DNA from: Gemmataceae bacterium
GTDB taxonomy: Bacteria > Planctomycetota > Planctomycetia > Gemmatales > Gemmataceae
DNA: 42,843 nt
NCBI GenBank assembly: GCA_025055795.1
Contig: JANWVV010000040.1
Location: 1 to 42,843 of the forward strand
Direction of reading: 5' to 3'
A program made the position numbers and the translations under genes. Shown here in pieces: positions 7,659-17,551 of the stretch (positions are counted from its first letter, which is position 1; each line of letters begins with the position of its first letter). The notes below the pieces were generated by a model. It worked only from the letters and a program-made list of their open reading frames with translations. It was not told where the DNA came from and made no database searches.

Positions 7659-9800
7659 ATGTCAGGAGCATGGCAAGGTGGGAGCGGAGGCCGGTTGAGC
7701 GTCGCGATAGCCGGCGGCCTGTTCGCGCTGATCGGAGGGGGACTGTTGGCTTGGGCGGAGCCACCGCCTGGTCGCTCTGAGCCAGCAACACAACCATCAG
7801 GCGGTGCCGGTAATGGGGCAGCGGACTCTGCCCGTGACGTGGCAACGCCGGAGGGTGTGCGGGAAGCCCCGCGTCCGCTCCGACCAGCCGAAGCGGGCAT
7901 CGGTCGGCTCATTCCCGATGTCACCTGTCGCGACAGCGAGGGCCGGACGGTCAAACTGTCGGAGCTGACCGCCGCGGCCCGTTTTACCGTGCTGGCTATG
8001 ACCAACGGTACCTGTCCATTGTGCCGCAAGTACGCGCCGGTGCTGGCCCGTTTAGAACGCGCATATGCGGGCAAAGGCGTGGCCTTCGTGTTTGTCAACC
8101 CGACTCAGAAGGTCAAACCGGCGGACACGCCCTTTGTCGGACGCTATCTGCTGGATCAGGAGGGGCAGCTCAGTGCCGCTCTGAAAGCAACGTCCACCAC
8201 GGAAGTGTTTGTGCTGGATGCCCGCCGCACCTTGCGGTATCGCGGGGCTGTCGATGACCAGTACGGTCTGGGCTATGCCTTGGAGGCCCCCCGGCAGCAG
8301 TATCTGGTGGCCGCCCTGGAGGCCTTGCTGGCTGATCGCCCAGTGACGGTGGCCGCTACCACCGCACCGGGGTGTGCCCTGGATGTCGAACCGGCGGCGC
8401 TGACCGTACCCCTGACATACCATGCCCGCATCGAGCGGATCATTCAGATGCACTGCCTGGAGTGTCATCGCCAGGGGGGTGTGGCACCGTTTGCGTTGGA
8501 AACTTACGAGGACGTCGTCGCCCACCGCGGGATGATCCGCCGGGTGCTCAGCAATGGGACCATGCCGCCGTGGCTGGCTGCTCCTCCCCCTGCGGGTCAA
8601 CCCTCTCCTTTCCTCAACGACCGTCGTGTGCCTGAGTCTGATCTGCGGGACCTGCTAGCCTGGCTGGCCAGCGACCGACCCAAGGGGGATCCAGCGGACG
8701 CACCACTTCCCCTGCGGTTCGCCACCGGCTGGACCATTGGCACGCCTGACGTGGTCTATCAACTGCCTCGCCCCATCCCGGTCAAAGCCGAAGGGATCAT
8801 GCCCTACCAGAACGTCTTCATCGACACGGACTTCGAGGAAGATCGCTGGGTCCAAGCCCTTGAAGTGCAACCGACCGCCCGGGAAGTGGTCCACCACGTG
8901 CTGGTCTTTACCCTGCCTCAGGGCAGCCGGCGCCTGGTGGGAGGCGAGACCACTGGCTTTTTCGCAGCCTACGTCCCCGGCAACAACAAGCTGGTTTATC
9001 CCCCCGGTTACGCCAAAAAGCTGCCGAAAAAAGCCACGCTCCGCTTCCAGATCCACTATACGCCCAACGGCAAAGCAACGACGGACCAGACCCGTTTGGG
9101 TCTGATTTTTGCCAAGGAGAAGCCCCGTTACGAAGTCCAGGTGGCCGCTGTAGCCAACCTGGGCTTCCGTATCCCTCCCGGGGCGGACAATTACGAGGTA
9201 TCGGCCCGCTTGCCCGTGCCCTTCGACGCGCGTATTCTGGCCCTGTTCCCTCATGCCCACCTGCGGGGCAAGGCGGCCCGCTACGAGGTTCGCAAACCGG
9301 ATGGAACCACCCAGGTGCTGCTCGACGTCCCCCGCTACGACTTCAACTGGCAACTGGAGTATCGCTTGGCCCAACCGCTAGCCATCCCCCGCGGCAGCAC
9401 CCTCATCTATCGGGCCTGGTACGACAACAGTGCCAACAACCCAGCCAATCCGGACCCCACTAAGACCGTCCGTTGGGGCGAACAGACATACGATGAAATG
9501 CACCTGGGCTACGTGGAATACGTGGTGGACGGCCTGACCGGCCGGCTGGCCTTGCTCCGCGGCGGCCTGGGCGGCAACCCCGGCGGACCACCCCCGGCCG
9601 ACGTCCAATTCCCTCAGCAAGGCGTCCCTATCCCCGAACGCTTCCAACGCCTGTTCCAACGCTTCGATACCAATGGCGACAACCGGATCGATGCCAAGGA
9701 ATTCGAACAACTTCCACCGTTCCTGCAAAACGGTATCATCGAATATCTGCGTCAGCAACAGTCCTCACCCACCACTCCCGCAACCCCGAAGAAGGAGTAA
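7659..9800 (+). CDS. Redoxin / cytochrome c / copper type II monooxygenase / EF-hand fusion
   Basis: 713 residues from the ATG at 7659, chosen because a strong GAGGAGGGAG lies just upstream; an in-frame GTG at 7590 has none. Order of parts: N-terminal membrane anchor or signal (about 14-33); a thioredoxin-fold redoxin domain (about 85-230) with CPLC at 119-122; a cytochrome c-like haem site CLECH (266-270) with a possible Met ligand in TMPPW (302); then a region (about 350-630) like peptidylglycine/dopamine monooxygenases, with adjacent His412-His413, His466 in QIHY, HAH at 532-534 and Met614 in DEMH; and a C-terminal EF-hand (DTNGDNRIDAKE, 670-681). The five His plus one Met match the two-copper layout known from PHM. 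It should act outside the cytoplasm. The substrate is unknown. Similar fusions are annotated as redoxin proteins in planctomycetes. Confidence 0.85.
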   Translation: MSGAWQGGSGGRLSVAIAGGLFALIGGGLLAWAEPPPGRSEPATQPSGGAGNGAADSARDVATPEGVREAPRPLRPAEAGIGRLIPDVTCRDSEGRTVKLSELTAAARFTVLAMTNGTCPLCRKYAPVLARLERAYAGKGVAFVFVNPTQKVKPADTPFVGRYLLDQEGQLSAALKATSTTEVFVLDARRTLRYRGAVDDQYGLGYALEAPRQQYLVAALEALLADRPVTVAATTAPGCALDVEPAALTVPLTYHARIERIIQMHCLECHRQGGVAPFALETYEDVVAHRGMIRRVLSNGTMPPWLAAPPPAGQPSPFLNDRRVPESDLRDLLAWLASDRPKGDPADAPLPLRFATGWTIGTPDVVYQLPRPIPVKAEGIMPYQNVFIDTDFEEDRWVQALEVQPTAREVVHHVLVFTLPQGSRRLVGGETTGFFAAYVPGNNKLVYPPGYAKKLPKKATLRFQIHYTPNGKATTDQTRLGLIFAKEKPRYEVQVAAVANLGFRIPPGADNYEVSARLPVPFDARILALFPHAHLRGKAARYEVRKPDGTTQVLLDVPRYDFNWQLEYRLAQPLAIPRGSTLIYRAWYDNSANNPANPDPTKTVRWGEQTYDEMHLGYVEYVVDGLTGRLALLRGGLGGNPGGPPPADVQFPQQGVPIPERFQRLFQRFDTNGDNRIDAKEFEQLPPFLQNGIIEYLRQQQSSPTTPATPKKE

Positions 9801-10098
9801 CCTTGCTGCAAACGCCCTTTTCCTGGCCATCCATCCATGTCTGCACACTTTCACCTGACCCGATGCCTACCTGAATGGCAGCCAATCCACCACCGCCATG
9901 GTTACGCGCAGTAAGGATCGTGTAGCCTGGCGGTGCAGGAGGTGGTGAGCGGCGGATTAGGCGTTGTGTTCTGGGTCGGGGGTTGGGCACACGCTTACGC
10001 GTCGGGCCGCCTCTGGGTTTCCACCAGTGCTGGTGTAACGAGGGCCAGCCCCGAGGCAGAACGTACTTCCGAGGCTGGAAGGAGCAGGAGGGGCGGGA
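9801..10098. other. Convergent intergenic region with possible terminator stem
   Basis: 298 bases between two convergent genes. CACCGCCA (9891-9898) pairs with TGGCGGTG (9928-9935) across a 29-base loop, which could form a weak bidirectional terminator. No credible gene seen. Confidence 0.3.
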
Positions 10099-10791
10099 CT
10101 AATCGTCGGATTGGTCCTGTTCCAGTTGTTGTTCCAGGGCCTGGATGACATCGCGGACGTAGTCCAGATCGGGGTTGATGGCCAGGGCGGTGCGGAAGGC
10201 GTGCAGGGCGGCGCGGGGCCGTCCGAGCTTCAGGAAGCATTGTCCCAGGCCGGCGGCCGCAGCATAGTGGTGCGGATTGAGACGCAGCACCTGCTGGCAA
10301 TCGTCGACCGCACGGGCATATTCGCCGTTGTGGTAGAACCAGATGGCGCGTTGATTGTAGGCTTCGGCGAACTGGGGGGCTTCACGGATGAGGGCGTCCA
10401 GGCGTCGGCGGGCTTCGGCGCCGCGGCCCTGCTGCAGGGCCTGTTGCAGCCGGCGATTCTGTTCGGCCGTTCCGCCCCGGAACCAGAGTTCCCACAAGGC
10501 GTCGGCAGCCAGGCGACGCACCAGGGGATCGCTGTCGTGCAAGGCAGCGGCCACGGCAGCGTTGGAGGTCATGGTGCCCACCAGGCCCAAGGCCAGCACC
10601 GCCGCCCGACGGGTCCGCACGTCGGCAAACGTCAGCAGGCGTTGCAAGGTGCCTTCGGTGTAACGGGCCATGATGCCATCGCGGAAATGGCGCATGGCCT
10701 CTTGCACCCCGGCGGCCCACAGCTCTTCGTCGTCCCCCGGTTGCAGTTCCGGCAGTTGCTCATACAGCGTTAGCAGCACCGAACCGGCCAC
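10099..10791 (-). CDS. HEAT-repeat plus TPR protein
   Basis: About 230 residues. The start is taken as GTG at 10791 because AAGGAG ends 8 bases before it; the GTG at 10797 is too close to that site. The N-terminal half (to about residue 110) has HEAT-like helices (RRAAVLALGLVG, DPLVRRLAADALWELW). The C-terminal half has two or three TPR units (AEAYNQRAIWFYHNGEYA, HYAAAAGLGQCFLKLGRP, a third after it), ending in an acidic Gln/Asp tail. Such proteins mediate protein-protein contact; no enzymatic motif is present. No signal peptide, so probably cytoplasmic. It lies 190 bases downstream of the Tricorn-like protease gene on the same strand; co-transcription is possible but not shown. Confidence 0.8.
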   Translation of the reverse strand: MAGSVLLTLYEQLPELQPGDDEELWAAGVQEAMRHFRDGIMARYTEGTLQRLLTFADVRTRRAAVLALGLVGTMTSNAAVAAALHDSDPLVRRLAADALWELWFRGGTAEQNRRLQQALQQGRGAEARRRLDALIREAPQFAEAYNQRAIWFYHNGEYARAVDDCQQVLRLNPHHYAAAAGLGQCFLKLGRPRAALHAFRTALAINPDLDYVRDVIQALEQQLEQDQSDD

Positions 10792-10981
10792 AGCCACCTC
10801 TCCTTTCGGTCCCTGGTCGCACGGGGACGGCTAATTCAATTTACCACATCCCCTAGCTCTGGGACAACGCCCCTCGGTCCGCACCGGATCGTCCGGTTGC
10901 TCTCAGAACGGTTACGACCATCTCGGCCACGACGCGAATGGGCTGTCTGGCCTTCATGGGGTGGCAGTCCTCGCCCGATTA

Positions 10982-13900
10982 TCAATCGCTAGCCGGCGGG
11001 ATGCGCACCGGCGCCGCAGGTGCCGGCAGGGAAGGTGCCGGAGTAACGACTGATGCCGGCGAAGCAGGAGCTGCCGGGGTTGTCGGTGCCGGCGGAGTAA
11101 CTGAAGAGCTGCTACTCATAGCGGTTCCGGCAGGAAGGGTCGGGGAAGCCGAGCCCGGACGCGGTCCTACCGGCGGCGGAGCATGGGCCGGTCGGGGCGG
11201 CGGCGCCACCGGGTAAATTGCCTCGTGCGACACAATCGGCCAGCCGACCTGCTGACGCTGCCTCTGCCAGTGTTCTACCTCGGCGGCCACTACCTCCACA
11301 GCGGTCAGCAACTGCCGGTCGATCCCTTGCTTCCAGTCCTCGAAACGGGGTTCCACCACTACGTCCGGTTGCACTCCCTGCTTTTCCATGTTGATGCCAT
11401 CGGCGGTAAAAACACCAGTTCGAGGTAGGCGGAAGGTGGAACCGTCAATGAGGCGGATGGAGGTAGTACCGATGACGTGGCCACCGGTGGGCTGTCCGAC
11501 GAGCTTGCCCAGTCCCAGGGTCCGGAACGCATGGGGGAAAATTTCGGCATCGGAGTAGGAACGATTGTTAATCAGAACCACGACGGGCCGGGTCCAACGT
11601 CGCTGATCGCTGCGCAACACCAGGCCGATGCCGCCATCCCGCTGACGGAACAGGGTGTGTTCTTTACCTGCCAGATAGTTGAGCAAGTGATCGTGAGTAA
11701 AGCCACCGCCGTTGTAACGCACATCAATGATCAGCCCCTGCTTGTCGAAATGATCCGAGTAGAGACTGCGGACGAAGACCTCCAGGCCGTTGTCGTCCAT
11801 GCTGGGGATGTGGATGTAGCCAAGGCGCCCCTGACTGAGCTGGGCGACGGTCTGGGCATTGCGACGCACCCAGCGTTCGTACATCAGTTGAGCCATGCGA
11901 CTCCGATCGACCGGTACCACTTCGACCCGCCGCCGGGTCTTGGGATTGCGGGGATCCCGGATCAGATCGAGCAATACCCCCTCGCCCGCTTTGTTGTTGA
12001 GCAGGCGGGACAGATTGACCGTCTCGGTCAGCTCGACGCGGTCGATGGCCAGCAGGATGTCGCCCGGTTTGATGTCCAGTCCCCGGCGGTCGCACGGGCC
12101 ACGGGCCACCACTTCGGCAATCTTCAGTCCCGGGCCGCGGTGATGCTCGTCGAAGATAAGTCCCAGTTCGGCCGTTTGCTCCTCCGGCGTGGGCAGGCGG
12201 CCACTGATGCCCAAGTGGGAGGCGTTCAACTCTCCTAGCATCAGGCTGATCAGGGCATACATATCTTCACGCAGGGCGACATGGGCAACGACCGGCTGGT
12301 ACTTGTGGCGGATGGCGTTCCAGTCCACGCCATGGTGGTGCGGATCGTAGAAGGCATCGGCCAGGGCACGCCAGCACTGGGCGAACATTTCCGCAAACTC
12401 GTCTTCCCGGCGGACGGTCATGGCGGCCTGGAAGCGGAGCTTGTGCGGTTCGGTCGGCAGGGAGGCAGCGGGAGGGGGGAACAGCGGACCAGCCGGCGGG
12501 CCCCCAGTTGACACACCGACGGATCCGGGCAGACGGAGCCAGCACAACTCCCCAGAGCCGTTGAGGAAATAGATCAGTCCTGGCGTGCGGCGGGACCAGA
12601 CGATCTGCCGGGGCGACTGGTTCCCACTGGTCAGCCGGGTCAGGCTACTGCCATCGCTGGTAGCCAGCCACAAATCGTCTCCGTTGCCGTTGTGTCGGAA
12701 GGCGACCAGGTTACCGTTGGGTGCAATCACGGCCGTTTCGGCCGTGATGCCCGCAACACGGACGGCCCGTAGATGGATGTCGTCCCAATCGATCTCGTCG
12801 TTGCTGCCAGGGACTCCGGGCTTGTGCAGGTTGAGCACATAAGGGGCGAACTGTCCGCGACGCTGGCTGATAAAGGCAATTTTCTGCCCGGTACGGCTCC
12901 AACTAACCACGCTGTTGTAAGTGGCATAGCGGGTTACGTTGTAGGGTGGCTCACTGCCATCGGCTGCCACGATGAACAGCTCGCTGGCGAAATGGCCATC
13001 CATGCGGGCATAAACCAGCCAGCGACCGTTAGGCGACCAGTCGTAGTCGATGATAGTGGCGGCATCACCGGCAACCAGATGCAGGTCGCTACCGTCTGGT
13101 TTGATGGTCCAAAGCTTCCCTTGCCGCAAAAACGCCAGGCGATCACCCCGCGGACTGAAGCTAACGGCCCGTTCCGCTTCCGGCGTCTGGGTCAGGGGAC
13201 GGATACGGAACTTGTGTGCCTGTAACAACTCGGGGTGTTCCGGATCGTCTGCTTCCAGCAAGTAGATGTCTTCGTGGCCCGAGCGATCCGACAGGAAGAC
13301 GATGCGTTTGCCATCGGGGCTGAACACAGGGCTGTGGTCGTAAGCGGCTGATTCGGTCAGGCGGGTAGCTTTGCCGCCTTCGGGCAGTCGCAGCAGGAAC
13401 AGTTCTCCCTGAATGCTGACCACCGCGGCCCGTTCCTCAGGATGCACGGCAAAGCTGCTGATGTCCCGATTGAAGGTCACATGTCGTTCGGTGTTTGATT
13501 TGTCGTCGGCATGGACCTCGATGGCCAGTTTACGGGGCACTGAGCCGGGTTGGGTACCGACCAGCCACAGATCCGTGCCGCACTCGTAGACGATCCATTG
13601 GCCGTTGCGACTGATGCGGGCGTGGCGTACCGTTTCGTCTTCGTGCTGGGTCAGGCGCCGGAAAGCTCCTTCCGGCTGCCCTCCTGGTCCTAGGGGCTGG
13701 GCCACGATGTTAGCGCAGCCGCGGCGGCTGCCCTGCTCGGTCACATAGTACAGGATACGGCCATCGGGGGACCACATCGGCGAGCCATCCAGGCCGGCAA
13801 AATCAGTCAATCGCTTCTGCACGCTACCATCGCTTGTAGCCAGCCAGATCTCGTCGTTGCTGGAGCCACGATACCCCCGGCGGAACCACACGCCCGGACC

Positions 13901-14425
13901 CCGCACAAACGCCAGCATGCCTCCCTGGGGGGCATAATGGACCTCTTTGCCCTCAAACAGGGGCAGTTTTCGTTCCCGCCCTCCCTCCAGCGGCACAACA
14001 TAACAATCGACGTTGGAAGGAAACTCCACACCGCGTGGCGAGGCAAACACGATCCCCCGGCCATCCGGGGTCCAACCAGTGACCATGTCTGGGGCGCTGT
14101 CCCAGGTCAGCCGCCGTGGACGACCCCCCTGCACCGGCACCACGAAAACGTCGTAGCTCCCGTAACGGTTCGAACTGAAGGCCAGCCACCGCCCATCCGG
14201 ACTGAAGGCCGGATTGATATCATGCGCCTCGTGCATGGTAACCGGTCGGGCCACCCCGCCGATCGACGGTACTACCCAGATATCCCCCAAATAGCTGAAA
14301 GCTATCTGCCCACCGTCGGGCGAAATGTCCGGCGTCCGGGCGAAACGGATCGGCTCCTGACCGGCCGCTAGTGGCGTGGCCCACCCCAATAGCCCCACCA
14401 CCCACACCGCACACCACCTTCGCAT
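10982..14425 (-). CDS. Tricorn-like S41 protease, exported
   Basis: 1147 residues from the ATG at 14425, chosen because a signal peptide (MRRWCAVWVVGLLGW...AAG) begins there; the frame opens 39 bases earlier. Order: signal peptide 1-22; beta-propeller repeats with ISPDG, FSPDG and WSPDG motifs (about 30-620), like the TolB/Tricorn propellers that gate substrate; Tricorn C1 helical domain (about 660-740) with NASHLG containing the Ser-His pair; PDZ domain (about 745-830); and the S41 catalytic core (about 880-1030) with DVRYNGGG and the probable nucleophile Ser958 in SYSDAEIF, plus a Glu in NMEKQG. A Pro/Ala/Ser-rich tail of about 75 residues follows. It probably degrades peptides in the periplasm. 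No Tricorn-partner aminopeptidase is in the window. Confidence 0.92.
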   Translation of the reverse strand: MRRWCAVWVVGLLGWATPLAAGQEPIRFARTPDISPDGGQIAFSYLGDIWVVPSIGGVARPVTMHEAHDINPAFSPDGRWLAFSSNRYGSYDVFVVPVQGGRPRRLTWDSAPDMVTGWTPDGRGIVFASPRGVEFPSNVDCYVVPLEGGRERKLPLFEGKEVHYAPQGGMLAFVRGPGVWFRRGYRGSSNDEIWLATSDGSVQKRLTDFAGLDGSPMWSPDGRILYYVTEQGSRRGCANIVAQPLGPGGQPEGAFRRLTQHEDETVRHARISRNGQWIVYECGTDLWLVGTQPGSVPRKLAIEVHADDKSNTERHVTFNRDISSFAVHPEERAAVVSIQGELFLLRLPEGGKATRLTESAAYDHSPVFSPDGKRIVFLSDRSGHEDIYLLEADDPEHPELLQAHKFRIRPLTQTPEAERAVSFSPRGDRLAFLRQGKLWTIKPDGSDLHLVAGDAATIIDYDWSPNGRWLVYARMDGHFASELFIVAADGSEPPYNVTRYATYNSVVSWSRTGQKIAFISQRRGQFAPYVLNLHKPGVPGSNDEIDWDDIHLRAVRVAGITAETAVIAPNGNLVAFRHNGNGDDLWLATSDGSSLTRLTSGNQSPRQIVWSRRTPGLIYFLNGSGELCWLRLPGSVGVSTGGPPAGPLFPPPAASLPTEPHKLRFQAAMTVRREDEFAEMFAQCWRALADAFYDPHHHGVDWNAIRHKYQPVVAHVALREDMYALISLMLGELNASHLGISGRLPTPEEQTAELGLIFDEHHRGPGLKIAEVVARGPCDRRGLDIKPGDILLAIDRVELTETVNLSRLLNNKAGEGVLLDLIRDPRNPKTRRRVEVVPVDRSRMAQLMYERWVRRNAQTVAQLSQGRLGYIHIPSMDDNGLEVFVRSLYSDHFDKQGLIIDVRYNGGGFTHDHLLNYLAGKEHTLFRQRDGGIGLVLRSDQRRWTRPVVVLINNRSYSDAEIFPHAFRTLGLGKLVGQPTGGHVIGTTSIRLIDGSTFRLPRTGVFTADGINMEKQGVQPDVVVEPRFEDWKQGIDRQLLTAVEVVAAEVEHWQRQRQQVGWPIVSHEAIYPVAPPPRPAHAPPPVGPRPGSASPTLPAGTAMSSSSSVTPPAPTTPAAPASPASVVTPAPSLPAPAAPVRIPPASD

Positions 14426-15211
14426 CGCTCGCACTATTCCTCTACTGGCCCTTACCAGGTACATCTCCCCTGATCCCCCACCTTATCATCCGTTTCTCCC
14501 ATCCTAGCAACCGTTTGTTACCCCCCCAACCTTACTCTCACCAGAAACTCCCGAATTCCTCTCACTTACCGAGCGGTTCTATTTTCCTAGGTATTTTTCC
14601 CACTACCCTGCCATTTCAGTTGCTCGTTCCGTTCACCTTCGCCATTAGACAAACAAGCCGCACCGTCGACCTACTGCTTAATCCATTTAATCCATTTCTT
14701 TACGTAGTACACTCACAATCTTCATGGACAGGCCGTAGATCATTAGTAGACTAGTTGTGTTCGTGGTCGGTCTGACGTTGACTGGACCGGGAAGACGGAA
14801 TTTCAAAATTTGCTACCGATTAAGAGAAGTGAAACGATGACATTATTGTCCTGTCGCAGATTCAATCATTAGCGCATTGTTTTTGGCCTGTCGCGAAGCG
14901 GAATGACCATCCCATAGCACAGCTTTGTGATACCATCGGCAGATTCAGCGACATTAGCAGGCCTAAGGATGGCTGATTGATACAGCGGCAGTAAGGGGCA
15001 ATGATGGCAGAATTTTCCGCCAAGGCGATGCACCTGTGTAAGGGCATTTGCCCTCTGTTGGGCAAGTCGGGGTTGGGGAGTGCTGCGACGGGGAGCAACG
15101 CAGGGAACGATCAGATTACCCAAACCTTCGTAATGATTCGTAACAAATAGTTTTATTTGATCATCATGGGCTTTTGATGTTTGTTGTGTTTGCAGAAAAG
15201 GAGGTATGATC
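14426..15211. other. Long divergent intergenic region, AT-richer
   Basis: 786 bases between the Tricorn-like gene (-) and the DUF1559 gene (+). Composition is clearly less GC-rich than the flanking genes. Short ORFs on the minus strand at 14862-15213 look random. I see no tRNA, clear promoter or repeat; promoters for both flanking genes are expected here. Confidence 0.4.
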
Positions 15212-16261
15212 ATGCCAATGCACTTGCGTCAGCGAGGCCAATGCCGGGGGTTTACGCTCATCGAGCTTTTAGTGGTCATCGCGATCATTGCGATCCTGAT
15301 TGGTTTGCTGCTGCCTGCGGTCCAGAAGGTTCGGGAGGCAGCCGCACGGATCAAATGCTGCAACAATTTGAAGCAGATCGGCCTGGCGATCCACAATTAC
15401 GAGTCGACTTACGGGATGCTTCCCCCTGCGATCGTGAATAATCCTGGCTCAGGTGATTGGAGCGTATTGCAGGAGTATCAGAAAAATCCGGCGATCCCTC
15501 CCACCTCGGGTGCCGACTTTGCCCGTCATGGGTTTTTGTCGATTCTGCTACCGTACCTGGAGCAGGCCAACGTGTTGGCCCAGGCGGCGGGCGGTTACAA
15601 CCTGCGGCGAGACTGGTTCGACCCGGTGAATCAGCCCGCGGCCAGCATCCGCATTCCGGTTTATGAGTGTCCGTCAGTGCCGGGCGATCATTATGTGATG
15701 CCGATTCCGTCAGGTTGGACCCGACCACCGGCAACCGGGGACTACTGGCCGGTCACCCGGGCCAACAACGTGGCGGCCGTGTGGACAGCGGTAGGCTTGA
15801 ACTACCCGGGGGATGATGCCGTACGCGGGGTCCTGACTCATAACCGTCCCACCCGTATTGCGGCCATCACCGACGGTTTGAGCAACACACTGATGATAGG
15901 GGAGTCGGGGGCGCGTCAGGAGGGTTGGGCAGCGGGCCGGCTGTACGCCCCGGCCGGGTCGCTCTCGGGCATTCGCGGAGCATGGGCAGCCGAAAGCAAC
16001 AACATTGTGTGTGCCGGTACACGCGGACCGATCACCCCCGGCTCGGCACCGCTGGGTAAAGTCTCGGCCGCCAGTCACGTCCCTGGAGCTATCGCCGTCA
16101 ATGGTTGGAATCAGGGCGAACTGTACGCCTTCCATCCCGGCCTGTGCAACGTCACCATGGGCGACGGCTCGGTCCGCGCCTTACGCGATTCCATCGGCCT
16201 GGCCACACTTTTCAAGCTGGCCTCACGCGCCGACGGTTACCCCAACGACCCCATCGACTAA
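15212..16261 (+). CDS. DUF1559 pseudopilin-like protein
   Basis: 349 residues from the ATG at 15212, which lies 7 bases after AAGGAGG; the ATG at 15206 is too close to that site. The N-terminus is a type IV prepilin signal: cleavage expected at Gly13-Phe14, then [21 protein letters not shown] and [10 protein letters not shown], the hallmark of the large planctomycete DUF1559 family. The body has the family's [16 protein letters not shown] segment, four or more cysteines, and ends with the conserved [13 protein letters not shown]...LATLFKL motif. The protein would be processed by a prepilin peptidase and presented on the cell surface or in a pseudopilus. Members exist in tens of copies per genome; exact role unknown. 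It is not in an operon with pilus genes here. Confidence 0.93.
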   Translation: MPMHLRQRGQCRGFTLIELLVVIAIIAILIGLLLPAVQKVREAAARIKCCNNLKQIGLAIHNYESTYGMLPPAIVNNPGSGDWSVLQEYQKNPAIPPTSGADFARHGFLSILLPYLEQANVLAQAAGGYNLRRDWFDPVNQPAASIRIPVYECPSVPGDHYVMPIPSGWTRPPATGDYWPVTRANNVAAVWTAVGLNYPGDDAVRGVLTHNRPTRIAAITDGLSNTLMIGESGARQEGWAAGRLYAPAGSLSGIRGAWAAESNNIVCAGTRGPITPGSAPLGKVSAASHVPGAIAVNGWNQGELYAFHPGLCNVTMGDGSVRALRDSIGLATLFKLASRADGYPNDPID

Positions 16262-16678
16262 TCCAGTCCAACGCCTCTACTGTCTGAACCCCTGCTTTCA
16301 GCAGCAGGCACCGTTTCCGGGGTATCCCGTGCTTATGATTTAACGGTCTCTGGCGTGGCCCCAGGCAGTTGTTTACTACCGACGACAGAGGCAGTTTCGC
16401 CGCTAGTTTGCCTTCTTGCAGCAGAGAGTGAACGCGGCTCGTCCGGTCGATGGGAGGAAACAACGGGGGGCTGCTATCCCCAACCGATGGCGAATCCATC
16501 GCGGCAAGGGGGCTGACGTGGTTGCAGCGTAACTGCGGTTACAGTAAACCAGTCTGTCCGGAAACGCTCAGCGGCTCTGTGCCGCGAAGGTCGGGCAGCG
16601 CGTCCGGCCACATAGGCCCCTTTCGCACGCACTTCCCGCCTTTTACAATGCATTCGTTGCCAGGCTGTACGAGGAACA
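16262..16678. other. Intergenic region without credible gene
   Basis: 417 bases. A short hairpin CTGCT-TTC-AGCAG follows the DUF1559 stop and could weakly terminate it. An 80-codon ORF (16450-16692) shows no coding character. Nothing else recognised. Confidence 0.35.
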
Positions 16679-17461
16679 TTGATAGCCTGTAGACCGCCAA
16701 CAGCAACGTTGAGGAACCAAAGAAGTTGGGGGTCGGTCGTGGTGAGGGGGGTCCGTCATCCGTGGCCATCGGTCTTGTTTGTGGGCCTGCTGTTGCTGGC
16801 CTACGAAGGGGGATTAGCCTGGTGGGCTCAGCACAGGGGGGAAGCGCCTCCGCGTTGTGGTGTTGAACAGTGGTTGCGTTATGGCTGTGTGGCCGCAGGG
16901 GTTGCGTTTGTGTGTCCGGTGTTGCCGCTGGTGGTAATCAGCCCGCTGGTGCTGGCAGCCGTGCTGGCCTGGCCGCGACGCCCCGCCTCGGTCGGAGCTG
17001 CTCTACTGGGTATCATCGGGGAAAGCCTGTGTGCAGCCTTGGTGCTGTGGATAGTCAGTCGCAACTTTGGCTGGCTGTGTGAGCGATGCGGGCTTCCCTT
17101 GGCTCTGCCTGGCCAGGAGGCAACGTGGATCCGCCTGCTTTGCTTGATTGGAGCCGGTATCTACGAGGAAATCATATTCCGCTTTGGCTTGTTCACCCTG
17201 CTGTATATCGGGATGCGGTTGCTGTTGTTTCCCTGGCTGCTGGCGCTGCCTGTGGCCGCGGTGCTGGCCGCTACGCTCTTTGCAGCCGCCCACCATTTAG
17301 GCCCTTGGGGGGAACCCTGGCGTAGCGATTACTTCCTGTTCCGCCTGCTAGCTGGCTTGTACTTCACCCTGTTGTACGTGTGGCGTGGACTGGGAGTGAG
17401 TGTGGGAACGCACGTCGCCTACGACCTTTTCGTCGGCCTAAGTCAGCCAGGTTCCGTCTGA
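16679..17461 (+). CDS. CPBP-family intramembrane glutamic protease
   Basis: 260 residues if the TTG at 16679 is the start (GAGGAA lies just before it); later TTG/GTG codons within the first 22 residues are alternatives. Six to seven membrane segments. The CPBP (Abi/Rce1-like) signature is complete: motif 1 EEIIFR with Glu163-Glu164 and Arg168, motif 2 FAAAHH with His205/His206, and motif 3 with His245 in THVAYDLF. Family members cleave substrates within or near the membrane; in bacteria some are linked to bacteriocin immunity and others to signalling. The substrate is unknown. It is transcribed alone and converges with the DUF1501 gene. Confidence 0.88.
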   Translation: MIACRPPTATLRNQRSWGSVVVRGVRHPWPSVLFVGLLLLAYEGGLAWWAQHRGEAPPRCGVEQWLRYGCVAAGVAFVCPVLPLVVISPLVLAAVLAWPRRPASVGAALLGIIGESLCAALVLWIVSRNFGWLCERCGLPLALPGQEATWIRLLCLIGAGIYEEIIFRFGLFTLLYIGMRLLLFPWLLALPVAAVLAATLFAAAHHLGPWGEPWRSDYFLFRLLAGLYFTLLYVWRGLGVSVGTHVAYDLFVGLSQPGSV

Positions 17462-17551
17462 AGGCAGCCGCCTCCTCTGCGGGCGACTAACCACTGAGGG
17501 ACGGAACACACTCTCCAGATAAAGTTGCGGCAGAACGACCGCCTGGCGGGC

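Noticed and set aside
14862..15213. Two overlapping minus-strand ORFs of 78 and 114 codons
   Set aside because: Random composition, mixed codon use, overlap each other and the start region of the DUF1559 gene.
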